A stretch of 64,000 nucleotides of DNA from Lysinibacillus parviboronicapiens (GTDB lineage Bacteria > Bacillota > Bacilli > Bacillales_A > Planococcaceae): contig NZ_PYWI01000021.1 of NCBI RefSeq assembly GCF_003049575.1, positions 1 to 64,000 on the forward strand. The letters run 5' to 3'. The notes below the pieces were generated by a model. The model made no database searches. It was not told the DNA's origin and saw nothing but the letters and a program-made list of their open reading frames with translations. Positions within the stretch are counted from its first letter, which is position 1; every line of letters begins with the position of its first letter. The position numbers were made by a program, and so were the translations under genes. Shown piece after piece: positions 9,222-18,360 of the stretch.

Positions 9222-10064
9222 TTATTGGACAGCTCCGGTTACTTGCTTACGTTCCAAGCGCTTAACTATCAAAATGCTTATTTCGTATAAAAGTATCATT
9301 GGAATTAAGACGAGTAGCTGACTAATAAAATCAGGTGGAGTAATGACTGCAGAGCCAACTCCCATAGCAATATATGACCAGCCCCGTATTTTTTTCATGG
9401 AGTTCGCAGTTAATAGGCCAATGGATGATAAGAAAATTGCAACAATGGGTAACTCAAATAACAGTCCGAGTGGCACTGTTGTCATAATTAAAAAATGCAT
9501 ATACTCGCTCGCTGAAACCATGACATTAAAATTAGCCGCACCTATGCTTACTAAAAAAGTATAGCTAAGTGGGTTGACGACAAAATAACCGAACGCCACG
9601 CCCAAGAAAAAAAGCAAAAACATAACAGGCGCATAGAGACCAAGAAATCGACTTTCCTCTTCTTTTAATCCTGGTTTAACAAAACTCCAAAGAAAGTGAA
9701 CAAAAAACGGTATGGACAGCCCAAGTGCCAATGTTGTGGAAATTGTCATATAAAATTTAACAACTTCAAGTGGGCCTAAGATAATGAGTGAATGTCCACG
9801 AGTCACGTATGGAAACCAAAAATTTATTGTCGAGAACACGACAATGAAAAATAGTATAAATACAACGAGTGCTTTAATGATTTGCTTACGTAGTTCGCTA
9901 ATATGCTCAAGCAAAGAGTCCACAGGAATAAGAGGCTTATTCGTAACCACTTCCTGTTCAGTGTCAATTGTCAGATTTTCAATAGAAGCCTCCACAGCTA
10001 CGGGAGGCTCGTCTTGTGCTTTATCAAGTGGACTTAAATATTTTCTTTCTTCATATGGATCCAT
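9222..10064 (-). CDS. tatC: Twin-arginine translocase subunit TatC
   Basis: The protein has 280 residues. TatC is the membrane receptor for twin-arginine signal peptides and, with TatA, exports folded proteins. The TatC block LLEHISELRKQIIKALVVF begins at about residue 50, six hydrophobic segments follow, and FVKPGLKEEESRFL is the conserved cytoplasmic or periplasmic loop. The first ~48 residues are an acidic, hydrophilic extension (DPYEERKYLSPLDKAQDEPP) not present in typical ~245-residue TatC proteins. It lies 11 bp after tatA, and its own start has GGAGGTGTTCCT upstream. A Tat-type substrate is encoded 2 kb further upstream on the same strand. Confidence 0.93.
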   Translation of the reverse strand: MDPYEERKYLSPLDKAQDEPPVAVEASIENLTIDTEQEVVTNKPLIPVDSLLEHISELRKQIIKALVVFILFFIVVFSTINFWFPYVTRGHSLIILGPLEVVKFYMTISTTLALGLSIPFFVHFLWSFVKPGLKEEESRFLGLYAPVMFLLFFLGVAFGYFVVNPLSYTFLVSIGAANFNVMVSASEYMHFLIMTTVPLGLLFELPIVAIFLSSIGLLTANSMKKIRGWSYIAMGVGSAVITPPDFISQLLVLIPMILLYEISILIVKRLERKQVTGAVQ

Positions 10065-10075
10065 AGGAACACCTC

Positions 10076-10279
10076 CTACGAAACGTCAGATTTTTTTTCT
10101 ACCTTTTTTGCCGGTTCATCGTCATCATCTATTAAGCCTTTCGTTGACTTTTTAAATTCTGCGAAAGTTTTACCAACTGCACCACCAATTTCAGGTAGCT
10201 TTTTCGGACCAAAAACAATTAATACAATAACCAAAATGATGATTAATCCAGGAACACCAATTGCACCAAGACCTCCCAT
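10076..10279 (-). CDS. tatA: Twin-arginine translocase subunit TatA
   Basis: The protein has 67 residues. TatA oligomerises to form the translocation pore in minimal Gram-positive TatAC systems. It has a single N-terminal membrane helix ([15 protein letters not shown]) followed by the hallmark [20 protein letters not shown] hinge and amphipathic helix, then a charged tail with a DDDDE run. AGGAGG lies 9 bp before the ATG. It forms an operon with tatC. Confidence 0.95.
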   Translation of the reverse strand: MGGLGAIGVPGLIIILVIVLIVFGPKKLPEIGGAVGKTFAEFKKSTKGLIDDDDEPAKKVEKKSDVS

Positions 10280-10403
10280 ATGTCATGCCTCCTATTAAAT
10301 TATCGTTATTCGTAACGTATGCGAAATCGCTATACGCTTTCAGCATTGTTTTTTAAGTAGTCCCTGTCCCATGCGATAGTATGATGAGCGAGGATACGTT
10401 TTC

Positions 10404-12116
10404 TTAAACTAAAGATCCACCAGATTTGCTGTAATTAATAATCCCCTCTGCACAGCGATAGGCAAGTGCACCTAAAGTGCCTGTTGGATTGTAGCCGCTA
10501 TTATGTGGGAAATTCCCGGCACTAACAGCGAACAGATTTTCAACGTCCCAATGTTGTAGATAGTTATTCACAACACCATTCTCAGGCGTTGAGCTCATCA
10601 CCGTTCCACCTGTATTGTGTGTTGTTTGATATGGCACAATATTGTAATCCGTAATTTCTGCACTTGGGACAATTGTTTTGGCACCCATTTCTTTCATGAT
10701 GTCAGCCGCACGCGCTGAGATAAATTTATGAAGTGCACGGTCCTGGTCAGTAAAGTTGTAGGTTAATTGCATTAATGGCAAACCGTAAGCATCCTTGTAT
10801 ACCGTATCAAGTGACAGATAGTTATCTTTATGTGGCATAGAAGCACCTTGTGCCCCAATACCGAATGAACGTGTATAGTAATGGATTGATTGCTTTTTAA
10901 ACTCTGGTCCCCATGTTGGTGTATCTGGAGGGGTTGGATTTGAGCCGATAGGACGCGTACCAGTTTGTGTTAAGGCAATATTACCACCATGTATGAAGTC
11001 TAATTCACTATGATCGAAGTTATCACCGTTATAGTCGTCTACGGTCATACCGAGTGAGCCTGCGCCCATAAATGTGTTATATTGCTCATCAAAGAATCCG
11101 GCAGCACCCGGTAAAATTTGATAGCAATAGTTTCGACCCAGTGTTCCTTTTCCTGTTGCTGGATCATATTTTTGCCCTATATTGGAAAGCATTAATAATT
11201 TGGCATTATTAAAAACATAGCTTGTTAAGACAACAACGTTAGCAGGTTGAATAAATTCTTCGCCAGATATGGTATCGACATATTTGACACCTGTTACTTT
11301 GTTTCCTTGCTTCAGAATTTCAACAACATTGGAATTAAAGCGTAAGTCGAAGTTTCCTGTTTTTAAAGCAGTCGGAACAACTGTAATTTCTGCAGAGGAT
11401 TTTGCGCCATACTCACAACCAAAACGTTCACAGAATCCGCAGTATTGACAGGCGTTAATCGTTTCACCATCAGGATTTTTATAGACTTCTGATACGTTAG
11501 CAGAAGGAACCATATAAGGTGATAATTTTAGATTTTTTGCTGCTTTTTCAAATTGCTCTAGCATCGGTGTCATTTTCATAGGAGGTGTTGGAAAAGGATT
11601 TGAGCGTTTACCAGCAAAAGGATTTTTTTCATCCCCCGAAATACCTGCTGTTTTTTCGAATTTGTCGAAATAAGGCTCTAGTTCATCATAGGTTAAGGCC
11701 CAATCCTGCAGTAAGTAATCAGGTCCTAATTTATTTGGACCATAGCGTTCGTCGGTCAGTGTTTTAATCTGAAAATCATACGGTAAAAAGCGATAAGACA
11801 TACCGTTCCAGTGTGTCCCAGATCCCCCTAGACCCTCTCCAAGTAAAAAGGAACCAAGCTGGCGCATTGGTAATGCTCTCATCTTGCTGTTATTACGGAA
11901 GGATACAGTCTCCTTCGAAAGGTTTTGCATTAAGTCATATCGAATTGCATAACGATACTCATCATGAACATTTAAATAATCTTCGGTTCCACGTTTTTGT
12001 CCACGCTCCAAACCTACAACCTTTAAGCCAGCCTTTGAGCACTCTGCAGCAACAATGCCCCCAGTCCACCCTACGCCGACTGTTACAACGTCTACACTTG
12101 GTAATGTTGTTACCAT
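10404..12116 (-). CDS. GMC-family dehydrogenase large subunit (gluconate 2-dehydrogenase-like)
   Basis: The protein has 570 residues and is a flavoprotein. VVTVGVGWTGGIVAAECSKA near residue 10 is a variant of the FAD dinucleotide-binding fold, followed by VVGLERG. The C-terminal GMC block contains the catalytic-type histidines in QTTHNTGG and the FAD-binding PTGTLGALAYR. A cysteine cluster (ACQYCGFCERFGCEYGAK) around residue 220 resembles the Fe-S-binding region of three-subunit sugar dehydrogenases. It has no signal peptide and would be carried out of the cell by the Tat-signal partner encoded 12 bp upstream. Substrate (gluconate, glucose, fructose, other alcohol) is not determined. No cytochrome c subunit gene is adjacent. 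Confidence 0.85.
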   Translation of the reverse strand: MVTTLPSVDVVTVGVGWTGGIVAAECSKAGLKVVGLERGQKRGTEDYLNVHDEYRYAIRYDLMQNLSKETVSFRNNSKMRALPMRQLGSFLLGEGLGGSGTHWNGMSYRFLPYDFQIKTLTDERYGPNKLGPDYLLQDWALTYDELEPYFDKFEKTAGISGDEKNPFAGKRSNPFPTPPMKMTPMLEQFEKAAKNLKLSPYMVPSANVSEVYKNPDGETINACQYCGFCERFGCEYGAKSSAEITVVPTALKTGNFDLRFNSNVVEILKQGNKVTGVKYVDTISGEEFIQPANVVVLTSYVFNNAKLLMLSNIGQKYDPATGKGTLGRNYCYQILPGAAGFFDEQYNTFMGAGSLGMTVDDYNGDNFDHSELDFIHGGNIALTQTGTRPIGSNPTPPDTPTWGPEFKKQSIHYYTRSFGIGAQGASMPHKDNYLSLDTVYKDAYGLPLMQLTYNFTDQDRALHKFISARAADIMKEMGAKTIVPSAEITDYNIVPYQTTHNTGGTVMSSTPENGVVNNYLQHWDVENLFAVSAGNFPHNSGYNPTGTLGALAYRCAEGIINYSKSGGSLV

Positions 12117-12128
12117 CTAAAAAACCCC

Positions 12129-12872
12129 CTAATGGTTGCCTAATGGGTTAGGCTCAATTTTTTGGAACTTTGGATCTTCAATTTGTGTAATAAAAGCCAT
12201 CTGATGTCCTGGGAAGCCTTTCATACGCCAGCCATCCATATTTCGATTCCCGCCATACATCGGATCAGCATAAGCACCCTCTAATGTAGCTGCACGTAGC
12301 AAAGCAAAGAAGAATGCGGATGTGACACCGCTCATCTGAACTTCTCCCTTCTGGAAGGCAGTTAAAATTTCGTCCATTTGCTTACCTTCTAAATCACTAA
12401 AACCTTTTTTGAATCGACTTTGTGCTTCTGCCTCTATTTTTTGAACACCCTGTTTGAAGATTTCTGCCCGTGTTAGTCGACTTTGATAGCCTTGTGTTGG
12501 TGAACCTTCAGCGAATGGGCCATGCATGTATTCCTTGGAGTTACTGCCGTATTGCCCGGCTAATTGATGATCTATAAAATAGGGTACGTCTAAACCAATC
12601 GCACCTGGACCTAAATCGTCCTCTGGGAAAATGCGTTCAGTAGCATTCGATAAAACTCTAAAATCTCGGTCGTTCATGAAAAACATTTTAGCTTTAGGTG
12701 CTCCAGTAGCTTCATTTGTAGTTCCATTACCATGATCTAAAGTTGAAGTTCCTTTGCCATTCATGTTATAGCCTACAAGCCCACCTATTAAGCCACCACC
12801 GACTAATGTACCAGCAGCAATACCTGTTGTTTTTAAAAAGTCACGACGTGAAACGTTATTGTCAGTACTCAT
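12129..12872 (-). CDS. Gluconate 2-dehydrogenase subunit 3 family protein with Tat signal
   Basis: The protein has 247 residues. The N-terminus MSTDNNVSRRDFLKTTGIAA carries the canonical twin-arginine motif S-R-R-D-F-L-K, then a Gly-rich hydrophobic stretch. The rest matches the small (gamma) subunit of membrane-bound gluconate/sorbitol-type dehydrogenases, for example FFMNDRDFRVLSNATERIFP and GANPMYGGNRNMDGW-like DPMYGGNRNMDGWRMKGFPG. Its role is to chaperone the flavoprotein and take it through the Tat pore. The frame opens at 12890, but GGGAGG is correctly spaced for ATG 12872. It leads the dehydrogenase operon that is followed by tatA and tatC. Confidence 0.87.
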   Translation of the reverse strand: MSTDNNVSRRDFLKTTGIAAGTLVGGGLIGGLVGYNMNGKGTSTLDHGNGTTNEATGAPKAKMFFMNDRDFRVLSNATERIFPEDDLGPGAIGLDVPYFIDHQLAGQYGSNSKEYMHGPFAEGSPTQGYQSRLTRAEIFKQGVQKIEAEAQSRFKKGFSDLEGKQMDEILTAFQKGEVQMSGVTSAFFFALLRAATLEGAYADPMYGGNRNMDGWRMKGFPGHQMAFITQIEDPKFQKIEPNPLGNH

Positions 12873-13463
12873 ATAAAATCCTCCCCTCAAAAATAAAGAA
12901 ATTATGTTCTATCATTTATAATCAGCAAAAAAAGTAAATTATAATCATTTGCACATGGGAAAAGTTTTAATTTTATCCAGTAAGTGATTGCCAATATAAC
13001 CACAATTACCATAAGCTGATTTTTGGGTAGAAAGTTATTTGCACTAGGGGCGTATTCTCGAAAAAAGAGCAAGCTAAATCCGTGGAAAAAACCGGGTGAA
13101 TTAAATTTAACGTTGTAGGATGAGGTGTTTTAAAATACATATAATGGCATTATTGTATGATGTTTGTAGGGATAAAAGTAAATGCAAATAATCTAAGCGT
13201 ACACTTCGATGGGGAGTGGTTTAGCTTTTATAGAGGAAAGTGACTGCTATAACCATAAAATAGGGGAATCTATAGACACGTACATCGTGCTTTAGCTAAG
13301 CAACTGGTAAGTTCGATGGCCATGAACGACCAAACTGTAAAACTGTGCCTAAAGTGTTAAATGATACAATACCCTATAAATGAATTAAGGAGCTGTCCAA
13401 ACACCTTGGGCAGCTCCATTTTTAAATGATGTCAATTGAGCATCGATTATTTTTAAAAAGTAG
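12873..13463. other. Gene-free intergenic region
   Basis: I see no convincing gene or RNA in these 590 bases. It is AT-rich with stops in all frames. The only clear element is a hairpin at 13389-13422, described separately. Confidence 0.5.
13389..13422. terminator. Terminator-like hairpin near the AlaX gene
   Basis: GGAGCTGTCC (13389-13398) pairs with GGGCAGCTCC (13408-13417) with one G-U pair. A T run follows on the plus strand; on the minus strand the tail is only moderately T-rich. It lies downstream of the minus-strand AlaX gene. Confidence 0.55.
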
Positions 13464-14648
13464 TTAACAAATGGTTTCTTGCATTGCAACGAGCAGCTGT
13501 GCTGGAGAAATGATACACTCGCCACCACCTTGGACCATTTGCTCACTACCGCCGCCCTTGCCATTAATAAACGGAAGTACATGCGCGGCGATGTCCTTCA
13601 TGCTTGTTTCTACATGAGCACCTCGAGCTGCGACAAACTGTAGCTTGTCTTCATTTTGTGAGACAAGTAATACAGTGACGTCTGTACGTTCAGCTACGAT
13701 AAAACGTGCTAATTTTTGAAGTTCTTGCACAGTTCGTTGACTAAATGATGCCGTAATAATGAGGTCAGTACTAGATGCCAATGCTTTCGCTTCAAAGTTC
13801 AGTAATTCTTCTTTTGCTGCCACAAGTGCCTTTTCAGTCGTTTTTTGTGTTGCTAGTAGTTTAGTGAGAGCGTTCGCTGCTTCAATTTCAGGCACACTCA
13901 GTTGACGTGCAACATCGGCTAGCACTGTTTTTCGCATGGCTAACTCAGTTAATACACGTTGCCCACAGACAAAAGAGACACGTACATTGCCCTTCATTTT
14001 TTCAGTACCTAGAATTTTAATAACGTTAACTTGCCCAGTAGAGCTTGGATGCGTACCACCACAGCCGTTGTAATCATAGTCAGGAATAATGACAAGACGG
14101 ATATCTCCTGTGACTGCTACCTCTTTTCGTAAGTTGAAATTTGCAAGTTCTTTCTCAGTAATCCATTTCGTCTCAATTGGGCGATTTTCTAAAATAATGT
14201 CATTTGCTCTCGCTTCAGCCGCAACAAGCTGTTCATCTGTCAGACTATCTACGGCAATATCGATTGTTACCTGCTCACTTCCTAAGTGAAAGCTTACCGT
14301 TTGCGCATCGAATAATTCTACAAATGCTGCAGTTAAAATATGTTGACCAGCATGTTGTTGCATATGGTCGAAGCGTCGTTGCCAGTTCAATTTGCCATGA
14401 ACTAAGCCAGTTAAAGTTGAAGTGTCACACGCGATATAATGACGGATTTCATCGTCAACTTTTTCGACATCAACGACCGGAATATGATTTAAGGTGCCAG
14501 TATCATGTGGTTGACCACCACCTGTAGGATAAAAGGCAGTGTTTGATAGTACAACGTATTTACGGCCGTCTGTATCAGTACCTGTCCGTGTAATTGTTGC
14601 GTCAAATTCACGTAGCATTGCATCCTGATAATATAGTAGCTCTTTCAC
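13464..14648 (-). CDS. Alanyl-tRNA editing protein, AlaX-L type
   Basis: The protein has 394 residues. It should hydrolyse mischarged Ser- or Gly-tRNA(Ala) in trans in the cytoplasm. TAFYPTGGGQPHDTG is the start of the AlaRS editing domain. The zinc ligands are visible in HMQQHAGQH (about residues 95-105) and in CGGTHPSSTG (about residue 190). The C-terminal third resembles the DHHA1 tRNA-binding domain, ending in GKGGGSEQMVQGGG. This matches the long AlaX class. It is a single-gene unit. Confidence 0.9.
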   Translation of the reverse strand: MKELLYYQDAMLREFDATITRTGTDTDGRKYVVLSNTAFYPTGGGQPHDTGTLNHIPVVDVEKVDDEIRHYIACDTSTLTGLVHGKLNWQRRFDHMQQHAGQHILTAAFVELFDAQTVSFHLGSEQVTIDIAVDSLTDEQLVAAEARANDIILENRPIETKWITEKELANFNLRKEVAVTGDIRLVIIPDYDYNGCGGTHPSSTGQVNVIKILGTEKMKGNVRVSFVCGQRVLTELAMRKTVLADVARQLSVPEIEAANALTKLLATQKTTEKALVAAKEELLNFEAKALASSTDLIITASFSQRTVQELQKLARFIVAERTDVTVLLVSQNEDKLQFVAARGAHVETSMKDIAAHVLPFINGKGGGSEQMVQGGGECIISPAQLLVAMQETIC

Positions 14649-14848
14649 TGTAAAAAGCCTCCTTTATATAAGTTATATCGTGTAATAAGCGGGCTGGAAA
14701 CCTTCCTATACCAAGGCTAGTGGAAATAGAGGGATAATACGTTACTCGCAATCCTTTGATACCAATAGGCACCATTTCACACAGCCTATTAATGGATGAT
14801 TCACTTTATTGTGGCATAATTGCTTGTAGGTGTATACGGGTTTTCTAG

Positions 14849-14876
14849 TTGACCCATGCTGAAATTGATTTATTAT
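14849..14876 (+). promoter_or_regulatory. Putative sigma-A promoter
   Basis: TTGACC (14849-14854), 16 bp spacer, TATTAT (14871-14876), about 37 bp before the start of the 95-residue gene. Confidence 0.6.
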
Positions 14877-14912
14877 ATAAAAGAACAGGTAAAGAAAAAG
14901 GAGCTAGTATAA

Positions 14913-15200
14913 ATGAATATTACACAATTTTCTATGGAAGAAATTTTAGATCCGACAAATATTATTGAGGGTAAACGCTTTGAGTTCATTTTAGATGTAG
15001 ACATTGATGAAGAAGATGAGTTGTACCATGAGGCAGGTATCGAGTTTCGTGTACTAATTGGCGAAAAAGATAGTGAGCCGTTTATTTTAAATTATTTCAT
15101 TATGGAAAAGGCGAAGGGCGAGTATTTAGACTTTGCACTTGAGGATGACGAGTTAGAAGAGATATTAGCATTTTGTAAAGAAGAAATAACAAAAGCATAA
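14913..15200 (+). CDS. Small acidic conserved protein, possibly DUF6509 family
   Basis: The protein has 95 residues, strongly acidic, without signal peptide or membrane segment. FEFILDVDIDEEDELYHEAG and LDFALEDDELEEILAFCKEE recall a small Bacillaceae family of unknown function (DUF6509, from memory only). The start is supported by AAAGGAG 8 bp upstream and a good promoter at 14849-14876. A terminator at 15219-15260 follows, so it is monocistronic. Confidence 0.7.
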   Translation: MNITQFSMEEILDPTNIIEGKRFEFILDVDIDEEDELYHEAGIEFRVLIGEKDSEPFILNYFIMEKAKGEYLDFALEDDELEEILAFCKEEITKA

Positions 15201-15218
15201 GCATAAGTTTCTATGAAA

Positions 15219-15260
15219 GCAGGTAAGGAAAACGAATGGTTTTTCATTACCTGCCTTTTC
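15219..15260 (+). terminator. Terminator
   Basis: GCAGGTAA (15219-15226) pairs with TTACCTGC (15247-15254), with an inner GGAAAA/TTTTTC arm and a T-rich tail. Confidence 0.75.
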
Positions 15261-15495
15261 GTTCTTCCTGAAAGAAGCGGGTTTATTTCTTCGATTTAGC
15301 AAAGATGTTTAGTAGCTAGCAACTTGCTGTAGTCCTTTGAAACAAAAGTAATTTAAGAATTATTTAAGTTTGATGAAATAGTACTGTTGTATTTGTAGAT
15401 TATGCTTGAAGTAGATTTAGAATAAAAAACAGAGATATTAAACGGAGGGCACTGAAAGTCATTTCGTGCTCTTTTTAAACAGAAGAGGTGCATAT

Positions 15496-16641
15496 ATGTC
15501 AAGTTACACCAATTCCATAGTGGTGGCAGCATTGATAACGATACTATTGTCATTTGTGTTATTTGTGCCATGGCTCATTTATACGTATCGTAAATATAAT
15601 TTTTTGTCCGTATCGAAAACAATCATTATGTTTTCATTTATTTTTTATTTTTTAACAGCCCTATGTTTGGTATTGCTACCGTTTCCAGAAACACGTGATA
15701 CCTGTTCATTACAGTCAGCGGACACTGTCCATTATAATTTGCAGCCGTTTCAATTTATGGCGGATATTATGAAAGATAGTGGTATTGTGCTGACAAGTCC
15801 GAAGACATGGCTCTTATTGACGAAACAGCCCGCATTTTTCCAGGCATTCTTTAACTTTTTATTGTTGATGCCATTTGGCGTATACTTGCGTTATTTTTTA
15901 AAAAATCGTAAGTACTGGAAACGTGCATTTATGTTGAGCTTTTTGTTAACATTGTTTTATGAGACAACACAAGTAACTGGTATTTATGGCATCTTTAATT
16001 GTGCATATCGTATTTTTGATGTGGATGATTTAATGCTTAATAGTATAGGTGCACTTATTGGCTTCTTCTTAGCACCAATTGTGTGGGCAATGTTTCCATC
16101 ACAAGAGGCTGTTGAGGCAAAAGCTGCTGAAGTTGCAAAAAAAGATATCGTTAAGCCTTTGTCTATTTTACTAGCACTTGTTATAGATGTGATGATTGTA
16201 CACGTGGTATGGTTCATAGTTGGTGCAGTAACTGGTTATAGCGATATACTTGAGTTTATCGTGCAAATCGCATTATATATTCTTATTTTTGGTGTTGTAC
16301 CGAGCATCACAAACGGCGCAACCATTGGGATGAGGGTTATGCGCTTTACGATGACAAGCGATAAAACGAAAGGTATCGTCGTACAGTCATGGCGCCGTTG
16401 TGTGGCAATTATAGCGACAATCACTATCTTTGAGATTATTCGTATACTGGGGCAAATTGAATTAGATATGGATTCACCGTTTTACGTACTGCAAATTGTT
16501 TTAACAATCTTAGCTTTTACACTAGCGTTCTTTTTAAGACTAGTTATCGCCATACATGTCGTACGTGTTATTGTGAGTGGCGGAAAACGCCGACTGTATA
16601 TAGATGAATATGCAAACTTAGTAGCGACGAGAAAAAAATAA
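15496..16641 (+). CDS. VanZ-family membrane protein with C-terminal RDD domain
   Basis: The protein has 381 residues and is an integral membrane protein. Residues ~1-200 contain a VanZ-like domain, with NLQPFQFMADIM, FFNFLLLMPFGVYLRYF, FLLTLFYETTQVTG and FDVDDLMLNSIGALIGF as the conserved blocks. Residues ~210-370 form an RDD-type domain with three hydrophobic segments. VanZ proteins are linked to teicoplanin resistance in enterococci, but most chromosomal copies have unknown function. The frame opens at 15466; ATG 15496 is preferred because AGAGGTG precedes it by 5 bp. The next gene's ribosome binding site overlaps its stop, suggesting co-transcription. Confidence 0.82.
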   Translation: MSSYTNSIVVAALITILLSFVLFVPWLIYTYRKYNFLSVSKTIIMFSFIFYFLTALCLVLLPFPETRDTCSLQSADTVHYNLQPFQFMADIMKDSGIVLTSPKTWLLLTKQPAFFQAFFNFLLLMPFGVYLRYFLKNRKYWKRAFMLSFLLTLFYETTQVTGIYGIFNCAYRIFDVDDLMLNSIGALIGFFLAPIVWAMFPSQEAVEAKAAEVAKKDIVKPLSILLALVIDVMIVHVVWFIVGAVTGYSDILEFIVQIALYILIFGVVPSITNGATIGMRVMRFTMTSDKTKGIVVQSWRRCVAIIATITIFEIIRILGQIELDMDSPFYVLQIVLTILAFTLAFFLRLVIAIHVVRVIVSGGKRRLYIDEYANLVATRKK

Positions 16642-16654
16642 GGGGGCTTGTACG

Positions 16655-17989
16655 ATGAAATACGTAATTATCGGGGGAGATGCGGCTGGAATGTCAGCCG
16701 CAATGGAAATTTATCGAAATGTACCGGGGGCAGAAATTACCTCCTTAGAACGTGGCTTTATATACTCATATGGACAATGCGGATTGCCCTATGTTGTAGA
16801 TGGTCGTATTTCATCGACAAAACGTCTTATTGCTAGAGATGTAGAGACATTCCGTGATAAGTATGGCATTGATGCACGCGTTGGCCATGAGGTGGAACGG
16901 ATTGACGTAGATAAACAGCTTGTTTTTGGAACAAACGCTTCCGGAGAGCCGTTCACAATAGCATACGATAAGCTGCTCATCGCAACGGGAGCTACCCCAA
17001 CGATGCCAGTGGAAGAAGGGGCCGATTTAGCGGGTGTGCACACGGTTAAAACCATTCCACAACTAGAAAATTTACTTTCAGATTTAACATCTGATATTGA
17101 ACACGTGACAATCATGGGTGGGGGCTATATTGGACTTGAGATAGCGGAAACCATACATGCTTGTGGCAAAAAAGTACGGCTTATTCAGCGTGGTAGTCAT
17201 GTTACAAAAATCCTGGACCCCGAGCTAGCACAACATGTCCATGACGAAGCAAAAAAGCAGGACATTGAATTATTACTAAATACAACAGTGCAAGCATTTG
17301 AGGGAAATGGGCGAGTAGAGCGTGTCATTACAGAGTCTGGGGCGCTAGCTACTGATTTAGTGATTGTTGCGACTGGCATTAAACCCAATACGCAATTTTT
17401 AGAGGGGACAGGAATTGTCCTTGCTAAAAATGGTGCAGTTATCGTCAACCGACATCTAGAAACTTCTGTTGAAAATATTTATGCCGCAGGTGATTGCGCG
17501 ATGCATTTCAACATTGTGAAGGAGCGCTTGGATTATATACCACTTGGAACAACAGCGAATAAGCAGGGGCGACTAGCAGGTTTGAATATGGCCGGGAAAT
17601 GTGCGCCATTCCGTGGCATTGTGGGTACGTCTATTATGAAGTTCTTTAATCTATCCGTGGGAACAACTGGTATTAATGAGTATATGGCAAAAGAACTTGG
17701 CTTTGAATATGAAGCATATAAATTATCTGCACGTCATATCGCGGGTTATTATCCGGGAGCTCAACGGTTGTATATTAAAATTGTTGTACGGAAGCGAGAC
17801 CAACAGCTACTTGGTGCACAAATTGTGGGACCAGCAGGCGTCGATAAGCGTATAGATGTCTTTGCAACAGCGTTATACAACAAAATGACCTTACCTGATT
17901 TACTAGATTTAGATTTAGCGTATGCGCCGCCATACAATGGGGTCTGGGACCCGCTACAGCAGGCCGCAAGAATGAATGGGCGTTTATAG
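16655..17989 (+). CDS. cdr: FAD-dependent pyridine nucleotide-disulfide oxidoreductase, CoA-disulfide reductase-like
   Basis: The protein has 444 residues. FAD-binding motif: VIIGGDAAGMSAA at residues 3-16. The NAD(P)H-binding motif is IMGGGYIGLEIAE, and the second FAD block is IYAAGDCAMHFN. The single conserved cysteine in SYGQCGLPYVVDG, near residue 43, is the active-site half-cystine of CoA-disulfide reductase and related peroxide reductases. It probably keeps coenzyme A or another low-molecular-weight thiol reduced. The last ~110 residues are the dimerisation domain, ending LDLAYAPPYNGVWDP. No rhodanese domain is attached. The symbol is given by family and is not certain. Confidence 0.8.
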   Translation: MKYVIIGGDAAGMSAAMEIYRNVPGAEITSLERGFIYSYGQCGLPYVVDGRISSTKRLIARDVETFRDKYGIDARVGHEVERIDVDKQLVFGTNASGEPFTIAYDKLLIATGATPTMPVEEGADLAGVHTVKTIPQLENLLSDLTSDIEHVTIMGGGYIGLEIAETIHACGKKVRLIQRGSHVTKILDPELAQHVHDEAKKQDIELLLNTTVQAFEGNGRVERVITESGALATDLVIVATGIKPNTQFLEGTGIVLAKNGAVIVNRHLETSVENIYAAGDCAMHFNIVKERLDYIPLGTTANKQGRLAGLNMAGKCAPFRGIVGTSIMKFFNLSVGTTGINEYMAKELGFEYEAYKLSARHIAGYYPGAQRLYIKIVVRKRDQQLLGAQIVGPAGVDKRIDVFATALYNKMTLPDLLDLDLAYAPPYNGVWDPLQQAARMNGRL

Positions 17990-18170
17990 AGTGATATTGT
18001 AATGACAGAAGACAGAAAGAAATCGGCATTTACGATATTCAGGTAGATTGAATAAAATATATCTTTGCTGTAAAAGGACAAAGTTAGGCTAATAGTGTAT
18101 GCGGCATCAAAAATATGATTTTACGGCTTCAGTTGAAGTTTTAGAAATAAGCCTAGTATAGGATTTGAAG

Positions 18171-18205
18171 GATTCATACACAATTTTGTGTGTGGATCTT
18201 TTTTA
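18171..18205 (+). terminator. Terminator
   Basis: GATTCATACACA pairs with TGTGTGTGGATC (two G-U pairs), followed by TTTTTTA. Confidence 0.65.
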
Positions 18206-18285
18206 TAGCCTTGGGAGGTTGATGGATTTCAAATGTATTTCGATAAAATTCTATCATATCTTGTTAAATTGAATTTGATTTAAGG

Positions 18286-18333
18286 TTGATGTAAGCTTAC
18301 GACAATTTTGATGTAAGTTTGGGGTCGTATACT
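18286..18333 (+). promoter_or_regulatory. Response-regulator-type direct repeats and promoter of the Bce/Yxd-like operon
   Basis: TTGATGTAAGCTT (18286-18298) is repeated as TTGATGTAAGTTT (18308-18320), 22 bp apart, exactly two helical turns. The first copy is followed by AC, making the palindrome GTAAGCTTAC. The second overlaps the -35 zone of a promoter whose -10 is TATACT (18328-18333). Tandem same-face repeats over a poor -35 fit activation by an OmpR-type response regulator. Confidence 0.6.
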
Positions 18334-18360
18334 TTAGTCAGAAAGAAGAGGTGAGCGTAT

